Of a DNA stretch of 64,000 nucleotides, positions 1 through 10,938 are shown in pieces. Below the pieces are notes generated by a model. It saw only the letters and a list, made by a program, of their open reading frames with translations, did not search any database and had not been told where the DNA came from. Source of the DNA: Rhodocollybia butyracea (taxonomy: Eukaryota; Basidiomycota; Agaricomycetes; Agaricales; Omphalotaceae); NCBI GenBank assembly GCA_015501585.1, contig JADNRY010000001.1:1302001-1366000 (forward strand), read 5' to 3'. The stretch's first letter is position 1, and the number at the start of each line of letters is the position of its first letter. Position numbers and translations under genes: made by a program.

Positions 1-2
1 AT

Positions 3-3000
3 ACACTCAGAAGCATGGGACAGGTAACGAACTCTAAGAGTTCAAGACCTAAACCATCTAGTGACACAAGCACTAGAAAACTCTGCTATGGATGTGGCAA
101 ACCGGGACATTTTGCAAATGACCCTACTTGTGAACGATACGGGCAACCCCGCATGTATGTCATCCAAGAAGAGGATGAACAAGAGGAGATAGAATCTCCT
201 CCGATAGTCGAAGAAGAGATTCAAAATGATGAATCTCCGAACATAACTGATCCTAACGACGAGGAATCGTCCGAAGGAGAATACACCCTCGAACCATACG
301 AGGATGAATATGTCGGTCGACTATATGACAATGACGATGACTTTAGCGACTACTATGGTCGCATAATGGAACCGGTTCAGACCGATTCTGAGGATTTTGA
401 AAATCCATTAGATGATTGCGGACCACCGGTCTGCATAGAAGAGGATATGGATGATGATTTATTCTTATCCATAGATCCTCACTATCATTCATTCATAATG
501 AATGAAGATCGGTTGACTGCTATCAGTCACCATGAAGACGAAGAACCAAAACCTGAAAAAGGTAAAGGTTTTCGAACTTCAAGTAAACAAATGCCGCGAC
601 CAAATAGAGGTCCAGCGAAAGATTGTCGTCCAATGACAGTGATAGTAAATATCGGGGGAGTCGAAGCGTTTACGCTATTCGACTCCGGATGCACAATAGA
701 GGCATTAAGCCCCTCGTTTGTTCGCATAGCGAACATAAAAGCTCATCAGCTAGCTGATCAGCATTCACTACAACTAGGAACGGTAGGAAGTAAAGCCAAA
801 TTCAATTTTGGCACGAGTGTAAATACCTCATATGGAGGTATTGATGAAAAAGTATACTTCGACATTATAAATGTCGATAGATATGATGCGATCCTAGGAA
901 CGCAATTCATGCGTAAGCATGGAATACAACTCGACTTCAATAAGGATGTAATCCTTATCAAAGGAAAGGTAGCACCATATCTTTCCGTGGGGGAGGACGC
1001 AATGGAATTTGCGCGCCAAACCGCAATGAAAAAGGAAACCCTTAACGGGAAATTCTGAAGAACGGAAACGCAAGCTAGTAAAGAGTGACTAGCTGCAGTT
1101 TCAACTTCAAAGAAGTCGAAAAATAACGAAATTCCAATAGTGGAAATTGAGACGATAGTGGACGAAGAACATCTTCGTTCAGAATTACAACGCTCCGCAA
1201 GGAGCTTTCCGCACCATTTCCCAGTAATACTGGAGAAATATGATGAAAATGATTCATCACAAACACCGAAAACAACTATGTTATCGGCAGAAGACCTCGA
1301 CAATTATGTCGAAGTCTTACAAGAAATATCTCGTGAAATGTTTCCCGAGAGTGTGCGCAAACAAGTTAAGCTTAGAGCTCAACGAGAAAAGGAGAAGGAC
1401 AATTCTCCTGAATCTGAACCCGAATCAGGGGACGAGGAATTCAAGGCAGTTCAAGAGGACAGCCCGATAGACTTTTCCTCGCTACAAAAGCAAGGACCAT
1501 TTACGGATGATCAAATACCGATGATCCACGCGATGATAATCGATGAGTATAAAGATATACTCGGGGGAGTACCAGAGGTACTCCCACCACTATGAGAAAT
1601 CAATCATCGAATTAAACTAATCGATGAACAACGGCAATATAATTATTATATGCCTAGGTGCCCAGATCACCTAAAAACGCAACTTACTGATAAAATCGGT
1701 AAATACACCAGATCAAACTGGTGGATACAGCAACCTGCTCCGCAGGCTGCACCTATGCTTTGTATTCCAAAGAAAAATGGTACACTACGTACCATTATTG
1801 ACTATCGTCAACGGAACGATAACACGGTAAAGGATGTCACTCCTTTCCCTGACCAGGATAACATCCGAACGGATGTAGCCAAACATAAGTATCGATCCAA
1901 GATCGATCTTAGTGATGCGTACGAACAAATTCGTACTGAAGCAGGCGATGTGTGGAAAACAGCATTCGCCTGCATCTTCGGGACATTCGTCAGTAATGTC
2001 ATGATGATGGGGGATTGTAATGCCCCAGCCACTTTCCAGCAAATGATGACATTCATCTTTCGCGACGCTATCGGAAGATATGTACACGCATATCTCGACG
2101 ATATCTTTGTCTTCAGTGATACACTAGAAGAACATGTTAAGCACATCAGAGATGTACTTGATCGCCTTAGGAAGCATCATTTCTTCCTTCAAGCCGCTAA
2201 ATGCGAGCTCTTCTCTGCTACAGTGGACTGTCTTGGACATTCCATAGACGATAAAGGTATCCACGCGGATACCGACAAGATGGACAGGATTCGCGAATGG
2301 CGAACTCCGCGTACGTTCAACGACGTACAACGATTCTTGGGGTTAGTACAATACATAGCCCCGTACATGCCAGATGTAGCCCAGTATACTGGACCACTGT
2401 CTATAATGACAAGGAACAATGTTCCTTTCATATGGATGCCAGTCCATGAAATGTGCTTTCAGCACATCAAAAGACTGGCAACCAAGGCTCCAATACTGAA
2501 GCCTATAAATACTAATAAAGACGAACCTATATGGGTCATCTGCGACGCGTCGGTATCCGGCGTCGGATGCATGTACGGTCAAGGACCTACATGGCAACAG
2601 TGTAGGCCTTCCGGCTTCATGTCCAGAAAGTTTACTGCAGCGCAGCATAACTATAGAGTTTTCAAAATAGAAACTCTAGCTATCCTCGAAGCTCTTCTCA
2701 AATGGGAAGATAAACTTCTTGGATATCGAATTCATGTGGTCACTGACCACAAAGCATTAGAATTCTTTCTAACGCAACAAAAATTGTCCAGTAGACAAGC
2801 TCGATGGATGGAATACCTATCCAGATTTGATTTTGATATACGTTATATCAAAGGAATAACCAACAAAGTAGCCGACGCATTATCGCGCTACTACGAATCT
2901 GACGCGATTCATGAATATCATGAACCGCATGAATATGTAAATGCGGATATACGCATTGACAAAAATCTGGATGATCTTCCACAAGGAAGAGTCGAAGAAT

Positions 3001-4736
3001 TGGCTAAGGAACACTTAGCCAATATAGAGTTAAGGCGCTCATCACGCCTGCGCGGTAAACAAACGGCGCAACATCCAATAGTCGAACCCGTCGAACGACG
3101 AGACGAAGAGGCTGCAGAAATGCAAGCCAATGCGGAAATACAGGTACCAAAGGTACCAGTAATCCTCCCAAACGAGGAAGACATTAATGTCTTCCAATCA
3201 AGGCCTAGAGGTGTAGAACCTCTAACAATTCTACCCGAAAGGGATGAATTCATCGAAGAAGTCAAGCGGTTATATACCGATGACCCATTGTTCTGCAAGG
3301 TACTCAGTAAACCTGAGCACCATAAACCATTCTCAGTAGAAAATGGTTTAATCTACACGAAAAATTGTGGCGGAGAAATAGTTCTCTGCATTCCGTCTGG
3401 CCGAGCGGCCAATGGAAAGAGCTTGCGAGGCATAATAGCCGAACAAGCTCACGAAGTAATTGGTCACTTCGGAGGACAACGAACCGCCGACTATGTATGA
3501 CGATGGTATTGGTGGCCACGGGTCAATGGCAACATTGAAGAATTCTGCAAGTCTTGTGAGACTTGCCAGCAAATTAAAACAAGCAATCACAAACCAATAG
3601 GTTTGCTACATTCGCTTCCGATCCCCACGAAACCATGGGAATCAATTGGAATGGATTTCATAGGTCCATTCCCAGAATCGCAAGGATATGATTACCTGTG
3701 GGTAGTCATTTGCAGGATGACTTCACGAGTACATCTTATACCCGTGAAAACAACGATAACTGCATCGCAATTATCATGGATCTTTGTAAAGGAGATCGTA
3801 AAATTACATGGACTACCTAAGTCCATCGTCTCAGACAGAGACTCGAAATTCACGTCACGATGGTGGCGTGAAGTACACCACTTACTAGGAGCAAAGCTCC
3901 TAATGTCTACATCATTCCACCCCCAAACGGATGGAATAACTGAATGAGTAAATCGTTCAATTGGCCAAATCTTACAGTCAATGGTCGAAGCAGACCAAAA
4001 AGACTGGGTAGAAAAATGCCCAATGATGGAATTCGCATTGAATTCCAGCGTAAACGAGAGCACAGGGTATGCTCCATTCAAGGTAGATGGAGGGTACATG
4101 CCATCCATGGTTCGCGAATACCCGAGCGATGCAAAAGTCTCGCCGGGTGTACGTGAATTCGCAGATCGTGCCCTGCAGCACCTCTCTGATGCCCACGATA
4201 GTCTTATCAAGGCAAGGGTAAAACAAACCTTCCATGCTAATAAGCACAGAAGGGATGAACCCGAAATTAAACTAAATGATTTAGTTTACTTATCGACAAA
4301 AAACTTAAATTTGCCGAGGGGGAGGGCTACCAAGCTCTTACCAAAATTCTTAGGACCGTACCCCGTCATCGAGGTACACCCAGATTCGTCTAACTACCGA
4401 ATCGGATTGCCAACAGAGTTGGCCAAGCGTGGAATACACAATAACTTCCACGCGTCGCTAATACGCAAGCATCATCCTAACGATGATGCATTATTCCCTA
4501 TGCGCTCTGTAGCAGAGCCATACGATTTCGGCGAACCATCCACAGTGGAATGGTTAGTCGATGAAATAATCGGACATCATTGGGATGGCCGAAAAATACT
4601 ATTCCATATTAAATGGAATCTTGGTGATACCACCACAGAACCGTACACAACGTGTAAGGAACTAGTCGCTCTAGATAGATATCTAGAACTTCAAGGCGTC
4701 GACGACTGGCGACGACTTCCATGGACGACCGGTTAG
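3..4736 (+). pseudogene. gag-pol polyprotein, broken by five in-frame TGA codons
   Basis: One reading frame is open from the window edge to TAG at 4734-4736 except for TGA at 1056, 1086, 1593, 3498 and 3945; no TAA, TAG or frameshift interrupts it. Domains: zinc knuckle near 84-131 with CX2C and CX4H but six residues before the last Cys; a long acidic linker; protease with DSG at 681-689; RT with YLDD at 2091-2102; RNase H with acidic residues in CDAS, IETLA, VTDHKA and VADALS (about 2520-2890); integrase HH-CC zinc site (about 3448-3570) and catalytic core (about 3640-3945); chromodomain-like end (about 4545-4700). The 1593, 3498 and 3945 stops sit where relatives usually carry Arg (for example before the WYWWP and VNRS motifs), so CGA to TGA changes are the simplest cause. 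Confidence 0.93.
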
Positions 4737-4831
4737 GTCTCCATTCCAATCAAAAATATTCTATATAATAGAATCACACAGAAGCAACGGCATCTGCTTC
4801 TTTTAGTAAAAGATTGCCCCGACAATCACAT

Positions 4832-4859
4832 TTGGTGGCTGTACCTTATGTACAACCAC
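4832..4859. other. Stem-loop upstream of ORF3
   Basis: The arms GTGGCTGTAC (4835-4844) and GTACAACCAC (4850-4859) pair with one mismatch around a 5-nt loop. The structure lies about 27 bp upstream of a TATA box and about 80 bp before the ORF3 ATG. It could be part of an internal promoter, or just one more of the many hairpins in this element. Confidence 0.6.
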
Positions 4860-4885
4860 GATCGGGCAACGCCTCATGTTGTGCC

Positions 4886-4893
4886 TATAAAAA
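4886..4893 (+). promoter_or_regulatory. TATA box upstream of retroelement ORF3
   Basis: TATAAAAA lies 51 bp before the ATG of ORF3, after the end of pol. The spacing suits a separate transcript for ORF3, but no start-site data are available. Confidence 0.45.
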
Positions 4894-4936
4894 GGGAAAG
4901 AAAAATTTATCTTTCCCAACTTACTCTTTCACCATC

Positions 4937-7215
4937 ATGGAGAAAGACACACCGTCGCTGCCTCGGCAGCAACAACGACAAAACGATGGCGCTGGGCAAC
5001 CAGCGCCATCTCCATCCTCTATACCGGCTCAACTGAGCAATCAGTTGATACCTAATCAACGAACAGTTGGCGCGTCGACGAACCCGCCAGCACAACTTGT
5101 GTTCGGCACAGCGAACGCATATCCTGCTGAACCAGCGGGATTACAACAAGCCAGTAACATGGCAGGTACGGGGTCATCATCGATGGCCTTCAACCAGGTA
5201 TCCAACAACGTTGGACACCAATTATCGTGGACATTCCACCCTAATATAGGGTGTCGTCTTCATGAGATTTCGAACATGGGGATTTGTCCTCATTGCCAAA
5301 ACTTCCTCCAGCATTCGACGGAGGCATTTGTTATGGCGGACCCTAGTTGGACCGCCGCTGGTAACGCTCAAGAGGAGTACTACCGGCAACACCATCAACA
5401 CAACGTGTCGAACAACGAAAACGAATCAGCGGTGCAGCTGGCTATCCAGCTTGGCACCGCTAGCCATGACTTATCGTCTCTTACGAGATGGTATACTGAG
5501 CTACAGCGTGACTACGATGACGCAGCGCGCGAAATTTGCAGCCTCCAAGAGAGGTGCGACAGATACTCAGATGAGTTGGAAGGATACCGACGGTATTCAT
5601 CCACCAGACATGGTCATGGATCTCCTCGTTATGAGGAGGAAAGCCAGTCTGGGAAACGACGAAGGGTAGAAGCTCCGGCTTCAACTGTATTCTCGTCTAA
5701 CGACGACTCAGTGTCATTCGACATTGATAGTAGCGCAGGTCCAATGGACCTGGACCCATCAACGACAGGAGCACCTGCTCCGTCGTCTTCCTACGCAGGA
5801 GCGGTACTTAGTACCAATCCTGCTTCGTCTTCTACCATTCCTCCTGAAACTCAGGAGGACGCTCCGGCAGTACTGCCAGAACTCCCTCATCGAAGGAGTG
5901 ATGGTGGCTACTTTGCCACCGATGGCTGGATTCGCTACGGCGAAGATGCCAATCTCGTCGAAGTCAATGACAATCGACGACTTCCCATTTCTTATGGGAT
6001 TCACACCGCTCGCGAGGCTACCCTCGCTAGAGCAGAAAATCTTATATTCCCGGCTAACAGCCGAGAAGTCATCTGGTATCTTAGGATACTTCGCGAACCC
6101 ACGTTCGCGAGTAGACATGGCTACAACACCTCACGGCGTTGGACCCTATACCGGGTCTTAGACCAGGAAGTCCGATCCCTCCGAAGAGGAGATCTAACTC
6201 ACATAAGTGAGTTACAACGAACTCTGATCGTCAACTGGTTTGAGCCAGTTTTCGTATCGATTGCCCGAACTGCTAAGCAGGACAAGGCTGCTGGCATCAC
6301 TGCTGGCACTCTGGATGGAGAAAACTCCGTCCAAAAGAAGAAAAAAGGGAAAGGCCGTATGAAGCCCGCCCCTGTAGGCTGGTCCAGCAGTACTGCTGCC
6401 GGACCCTCATCCATTCAAATGGCTCCTGCGGGCACTGCACCACGAGCCGAACTCTCACCGCCGTCCCGACATGGTACGGCCGATGCCTGGGCGGCATATC
6501 TTGTCACCCCACAAGGGTTGACCATGCGCCCTTCGGGCATCGTGTACCGTGAAGACGGTGCAGTAAGCGAGCGCTCCATTCGTGGACGCCAGCTGATCAA
6601 CCCCAGGCGGCCTGATCCGCCTTCTGGAACCCCTCTGGACGTATCGTCCAGATATTTGCTGTTGGCGTCGGAGGTTATCCTCCGTCACCATTATTATCGC
6701 CATTTAGTGGCTACGGGGCGAATTACAATTGCCTCGCCTCCTCCGCCGCGAACATCGTTCGCTAATTACCTCAATGGCACCATTGAGGATGTTGCCCGAG
6801 TCTTTGCTGAGCAAGGAATCTCTGTTGCGGATCTCGAAGATTCCGCTTTGTATGCAGCCACCTGGCTGCAAACATTCAATCCGCGTAATGCGGAAGTAGC
6901 ATTAGCTGCTTCAATACTCAGGGGATGTATGCCCCCTCATCTTCGCTCCCTGCAGGGATCAACGATCACTATCGTCCGCCGGCCATCACTGATGTCCAGC
7001 TTACTCCAACGGTGGTGCCTATGGCACCGCAAGTATTCAACCCGCCGCCTGTGCCTGTGCCACAGGCTTCATCTATTGCATCGACTTTGTCGATGACAAA
7101 CAACACCGCTGCTGGAGCCACTGCTCCAGCTCATTCTTCATCTGGACCTGCTCCCGCAGGACCGTCTTCATCATCTGGAGATACGTCTCCCCAGATGGAT
7201 GAATCTGATGGATAA
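4937..7215 (+). CDS. Retrotransposon ORF3, extra 3' gene of unknown function (probable frameshift)
   Basis: A second gene lies between the chromodomain and the 3' LTR. I chose ATG 4937 because it follows a TATA box at 4886; codons further upstream are open but have no ATG. The frame runs 719 residues to 7096. From about 6889 a second, overlapping frame rich in Pro/Ser/Ala runs to a stop at 7215 and looks like the true C-terminus, so a 1-nt indel, perhaps in the G run at 6921-6924, has probably shifted the frame. Visible parts: a Gln/Pro-rich N-terminus; a possible zinc site CX2H-X7-CX2C; a coiled-coil stretch (ELQRDYDDAAREICSLQERC); a basic cluster (GKRRRVE); a Ser/Pro-rich linker; and an alpha-helical region around DQEVRSLRRGDL. 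There is no signal peptide or membrane segment, so it is not an envelope gene. I do not recognise it. Confidence 0.7.
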
Positions 7216-7287
7216 TCCCCCAGTAATACGTCTTATTGGGGATTTATCCCATCATATCGTTCGATTAGTACCCTAGGTACTAATCTA

Positions 7288-7298
7288 GTGGGGGAGGG
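7288..7298 (+). promoter_or_regulatory. Polypurine tract
   Basis: The purine-rich GTGGGGGAGGG directly abuts the TGTAAC start of the 3' LTR. This is the usual position of the plus-strand primer in Ty3/gypsy elements. Confidence 0.75.
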
Positions 7299-7918
7299 TG
7301 TAACGCCTCCTCCCCATCTTGCCTGATTCTCTTCCGGCCGCGCCTTATGGCGCGGCCTTAACTTTTGTCGCATCGCGACTCTTATCTTATCTTATCTTAC
7401 GATTAGATATCATTTCTATTCTATTCATTTCGATTACTATAACTAGTCGAATTACATAAATTACTGTAGTTCTTCTACACTACGAGTACACAATCGCATA
7501 GCCTTTGTCGTGCTCTTTCGTGTGAACGTAAGACTCTCGCCTAAGGGCGTTATATCTGAAGACTCGGTATATTTAGATAAGTTTTCCATTCTTCCCTGCA
7601 GTTTTCGCAATAACTACATACAACATGTTCAGTACTGGTTAAGTAAATGAATCGGTGGCTGCACCTTTGCCAGTGAATAGTTCCCCCATCAACGCAAACC
7701 AAATTGTAGTTATCCACTTAGGGCAGGAGACTCTTGCATTGACCACACTTGCCAAGAGTGGCGCCTTTGTTAACTCAGGCCATTGAGCTCATCAGTGACT
7801 AGCATCTCAAGTAGATCATATTAGGCATCGAGAATCAAGATGCTAGTATACCAGATTATCAGAGTACTTCCTATTCTGCCAAGTATTCTGCCCAATCCAG
7901 TAGTTACGGTAGGTTACA
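7299..7918 (+). repeat. 3' LTR of the Ty3/gypsy element (620 bp)
   Basis: It begins TGTAAC directly after the polypurine tract and ends GTTACA, a perfect 6-bp terminal inverted repeat bounded by TG..CA. It contains a strong hairpin, GGCCGCGCC (7336-7344) paired with GGCGCGGCC (7349-7357), and a CTTAT pentamer run at 7381-7400. The 5' copy is outside the window, so the LTR pair and the target duplication cannot be compared. Confidence 0.88.
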
Positions 7919-8816
7919 GTGCGTGTTTCAGCCTCTATCTGTAGCTACTGTGCTCTCTTAGTTGCCCTGCGCGCAACCTGCGCGCGACATCGAGCCTTGG
8001 CCACCCTCAAAAAAAAAGAAAACATAAATTTCTACCAGGAATTTGTCCGAAAGTCGAGAGGCCTTTGGCTCAAAATCGTCGAAAATGTCCGAAAGTCGAG
8101 AGGCCTTTTTCAAAAAAATTTCAAAATTTGTCCGAACCACCGAAAGGCCTTGAGGTCTATTTTCCGGGGTCCTCCGTCCCCATGCACCACTGGATAGGGT
8201 CAAAAATCCCTAATAAGCAACTTTGGCATGTATTGGTACACCGCCAACAAGATACCAATTGGGGTTTAACTTGAGCTGAACTGACTTTGAATGCGTTGCT
8301 TGATACATATATTGGTGAATGTGGCTTGGGCCTAGAGGCAATTGGTTCGTGACCATTCGCCGGTGGTTTTGTGAATTTGTATTAATTGCATAGGAGTACT
8401 AGCAAGGATTGGCACGGACACAATGGGCCAGGTGGCTGGTTCCTCGATGATATAAAGTAATGCGCCAGGTTCCCGTCCAGCGTTCGGCTAGCATCAAGAA
8501 TGAGTTGGAGCTGTAAGATCAGATCTTCCATGAAAGTTGGCGCTAAGTTAGCACTCGTTTACTACAAGAGAGGTGTGAGTAGATCCACGCCGCTTTTGAC
8601 ATTGACGCAATATTTTAATGTATGCCATTACTGGGAGTCTGTTGAGGTGGAGTGGATAAGGTGAACTAATCGTACCATTGGTTGAAGTTCGTAGTGGAAA
8701 CTCTCGAAAGCCGACTCGTCTAAAGATAATAGGTTTGATGCTGAAGGCTTAGTAAGATTCATTAGGACGTCTCCTGCAATATGTACGCACTTAGTCGAAC
8801 CGTGATCGCGCAAAAT
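7919..8816. other. Intergenic region after the LTR
   Basis: I see no supportable gene in these 0.9 kb. The only structure is a three-copy tandem repeat at 8044-8151, listed separately. Confidence 0.6.
8044..8151. repeat. About 42-bp tandem repeat, three copies
   Basis: The core TGTCCGAAAGTCGAGAGGCC begins at 8044 and again at 8086. A degenerate third copy begins at 8129. The spacing is 42-43 bp and the units are separated by A/T-rich filler. Confidence 0.85.
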
Positions 8817-10938
8817 TCATAGTCTACTGTTTCCCTCTATAGTACTAGGATCATCATCAAAATAGCCTCCCTTCAGTGCGTCGTCCGTGTCCCATTCAAC
8901 CTCTCGCGACAGTCCGTACTTGCCCATCACAAACAACACATCGCTCTGTCTACTCGTACTCGTCCGCTTTTCTCCATCTACGTCTCTAAACCACAACGTC
9001 GCGTCCTCCGGCACAGGCGGCAAAGTCTGGAAAACGCTCCTCGCCAAGTTGACCTGCTTCAAGTAATCCTCCCTCGGGAGCTTTGGTTTGAATCTGGTCT
9101 CCGCCTCGATGACTTTTTCGATTGACCCATGCGCACGGATAAAATCGAGAGCGCGGGAAGGTCCGATGTTCCGAATTCGTTGCGAAAAATCGGTCCCCAT
9201 AAGAAGAGCAAAATCCACAAACATGGAGCGAGTGAGGTTGAGCATTGAACGTAGTTCGGCACCGGAGATGACGATGAGGGGTTGCTGACGAGATGTGATG
9301 TTTCGAATCAGCGGCGCCTCGTATACGAGAACATCCTGAAAATGAGGCGATTACTGAGCGAGTTCAGTTCAAGCGAAAAAAGAAGCCTACCGTATCCTCA
9401 CTAGCAACATAGTCTGCATACCCATTCAATACCAATGAAGAAGCAAGAGCCTCAGCCTCAAAAGGACCATTACAGTCGATACACGACACGCCCATTGCTT
9501 GTAAAATATCCTTGCACTCTGCGTATGTTTGCATAGTGGGTGGGTTCGTTCGCACTCGATACGACTCCGACATCAGGTTACTCCTGTGCGTTAGCTCTTG
9601 AAGCATCCCCTCGGAACTTTCAGAAGGCGGCTCTACGGGCACAACTTTGCTTGGTACATCCAGCGGCGAAAAGAGGTTGTCCCAGAATTTTCCCTCCATT
9701 AGCGTCAGCTGATATTGTCTCTTTGACATCTCAAAAGCTTCTTGAGCTTCAACCTCAACTTGATCCATTTCTGGAGCTGCGCCAAGAGGTTCGATATCTG
9801 TACCGGAAGATGAGACGGGAGTATTCGCAGCATGCATGGGGATGGAAGTAACTTTGGGAATACTGTTTTGATAATCGAGATAAAGTGGCGTCAAAGTCGA
9901 CAGGATCGTATTCACCGTTGAGGCGGGAGGTAAGGATTTTGATACCTCTAGTTCCGCATTAGTGTAGGTTTCGTCTATGCTTGAAACAGGGATTGATGGG
10001 ACAGTAAGTGGAGTCTCAGACGGAGAGGGAGTGTGTTCAAAAGGTTCCACAAGTTCCAAAGCGGTGTCCTGGTCCTGTGTAGGGGATGGTTCATCAGAGT
10101 GAGGTATGTCATCATTAACAGACACGGAAGACTCTTCGAGGAATGCTTCTTCGGTATCCAAAGGAGAAGGAGGACTTGTGGGCATGTCCTGGCTATATGT
10201 CGATGACCATTCGTCCATCAATCGACCAAATTCATGTTCCGAAGGTTGCCCAATAGACCAAACCCCGGGATATGACCAGGGTGTATCCCAAGAGGCTATG
10301 GATTCTTTCGTTAGAGGAAGAACATTGCTCTTTTCTAATCCTGGGCTGTCCGGTTGCTTGGTGGTCAAGTGCGCTAGAACACTTGAAACTTGTGCTTTTT
10401 CGGGGGAGGAAAGCTTTGAAATATTAGACATGGCCGTTGAAATTTGGTTCAGACGCGTCAGCCGTTCACTTTCGACTAGTGCACGCGCAGCTGTGAGACG
10501 CCGACTGCTCTGTCTTCGTAAAGTCTATACAGTGTTGAGATCCAAGAGGTCTGCGTATCAAGGTAAATAACACACCTCTTGAGCTTTTGCCGAATTCCGT
10601 TCTTTCCCATCGAAAACACAGACAGCCTCAACTCCAAATTCTTCCAGCTCTTTGATCAGTCTATACCAACCGAGGACATGTCGATAAGGATGTGGGATTT
10701 GAGTAAAGTGAAATCGTTGAGTTAAAAGTGTTCCGTCTCTATTGAATAATTGAGTAAATAGAGCATTGAGCGAGTCAAGGCCACCTACAGCACGATCCTT
10801 TTGCCAGAAAAACCTTGTAGACGATCTGGTAAGCGTTTAATGATATCTGGACTGCATTTCTTTTTAGTGGCCAAGAAGGAAAGAGGAGTAAACATACCAA
10901 GTTTTCTGTATGAAAGGCGTCAGCCCCAAAACTCCCAT
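8817..10938 (-). CDS. XPG/FEN1-family structure-specific nuclease
   Basis: Exons 10938-10898, 10851-10789, 10738-10576, 10524-9391 and 9335-8817 give 639 aa. The N-terminal XPG block starts MGVLGLTPFIQKTC and holds the catalytic acids in VLDGT and VFDGK. The XPG-I block carries EAEALAS and SEDTDVL, and GTDF with a helix-hairpin-helix-like region follows (about residues 515-540). All expected metal-binding acids are present, so nuclease activity on flap or branched DNA in the nucleus is likely. An acidic, Ser/Pro-rich spacer of about 290 residues separates the two blocks, longer than in FEN1 and more like XPG/Rad2, though the ends are too short for true Rad2. It belongs to a divergent fungal branch of the family; the exact orthologue is uncertain. 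Confidence 0.9.

Larger units (their letters stand above)
1..7918 (+). mobile_element. Ty3/gypsy chromodomain LTR retrotransposon (5' end outside window)
   Basis: The element enters from the left edge inside gag and runs to the end of a 3' LTR at 7918. Order seen: gag zinc knuckle, aspartic protease, reverse transcriptase, RNase H, integrase (HHCC, then core), chromodomain-like C-terminus (all in one frame, 3-4736), an extra gene (ORF3, 4937-7215), polypurine tract (7288-7298) and LTR (7299-7918). RT-RNase H before integrase places it in Ty3/gypsy, and the chromodomain places it among chromoviruses. The copy looks inactive: five in-frame TGA codons in gag-pol and a probable frameshift in ORF3. 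The 5' LTR, primer-binding site and left target duplication are outside the window. The internal region is unusually rich in short perfect hairpins (see findings). Confidence 0.95.

Noticed and set aside
5492..5524. Shared string TELQRDYDD in retroelement ORF3 and the DUF6699-like gene (near 45195), suggesting host-gene capture.
   Set aside because: Only nine residues match and the flanks differ, so it is best treated as coincidence.
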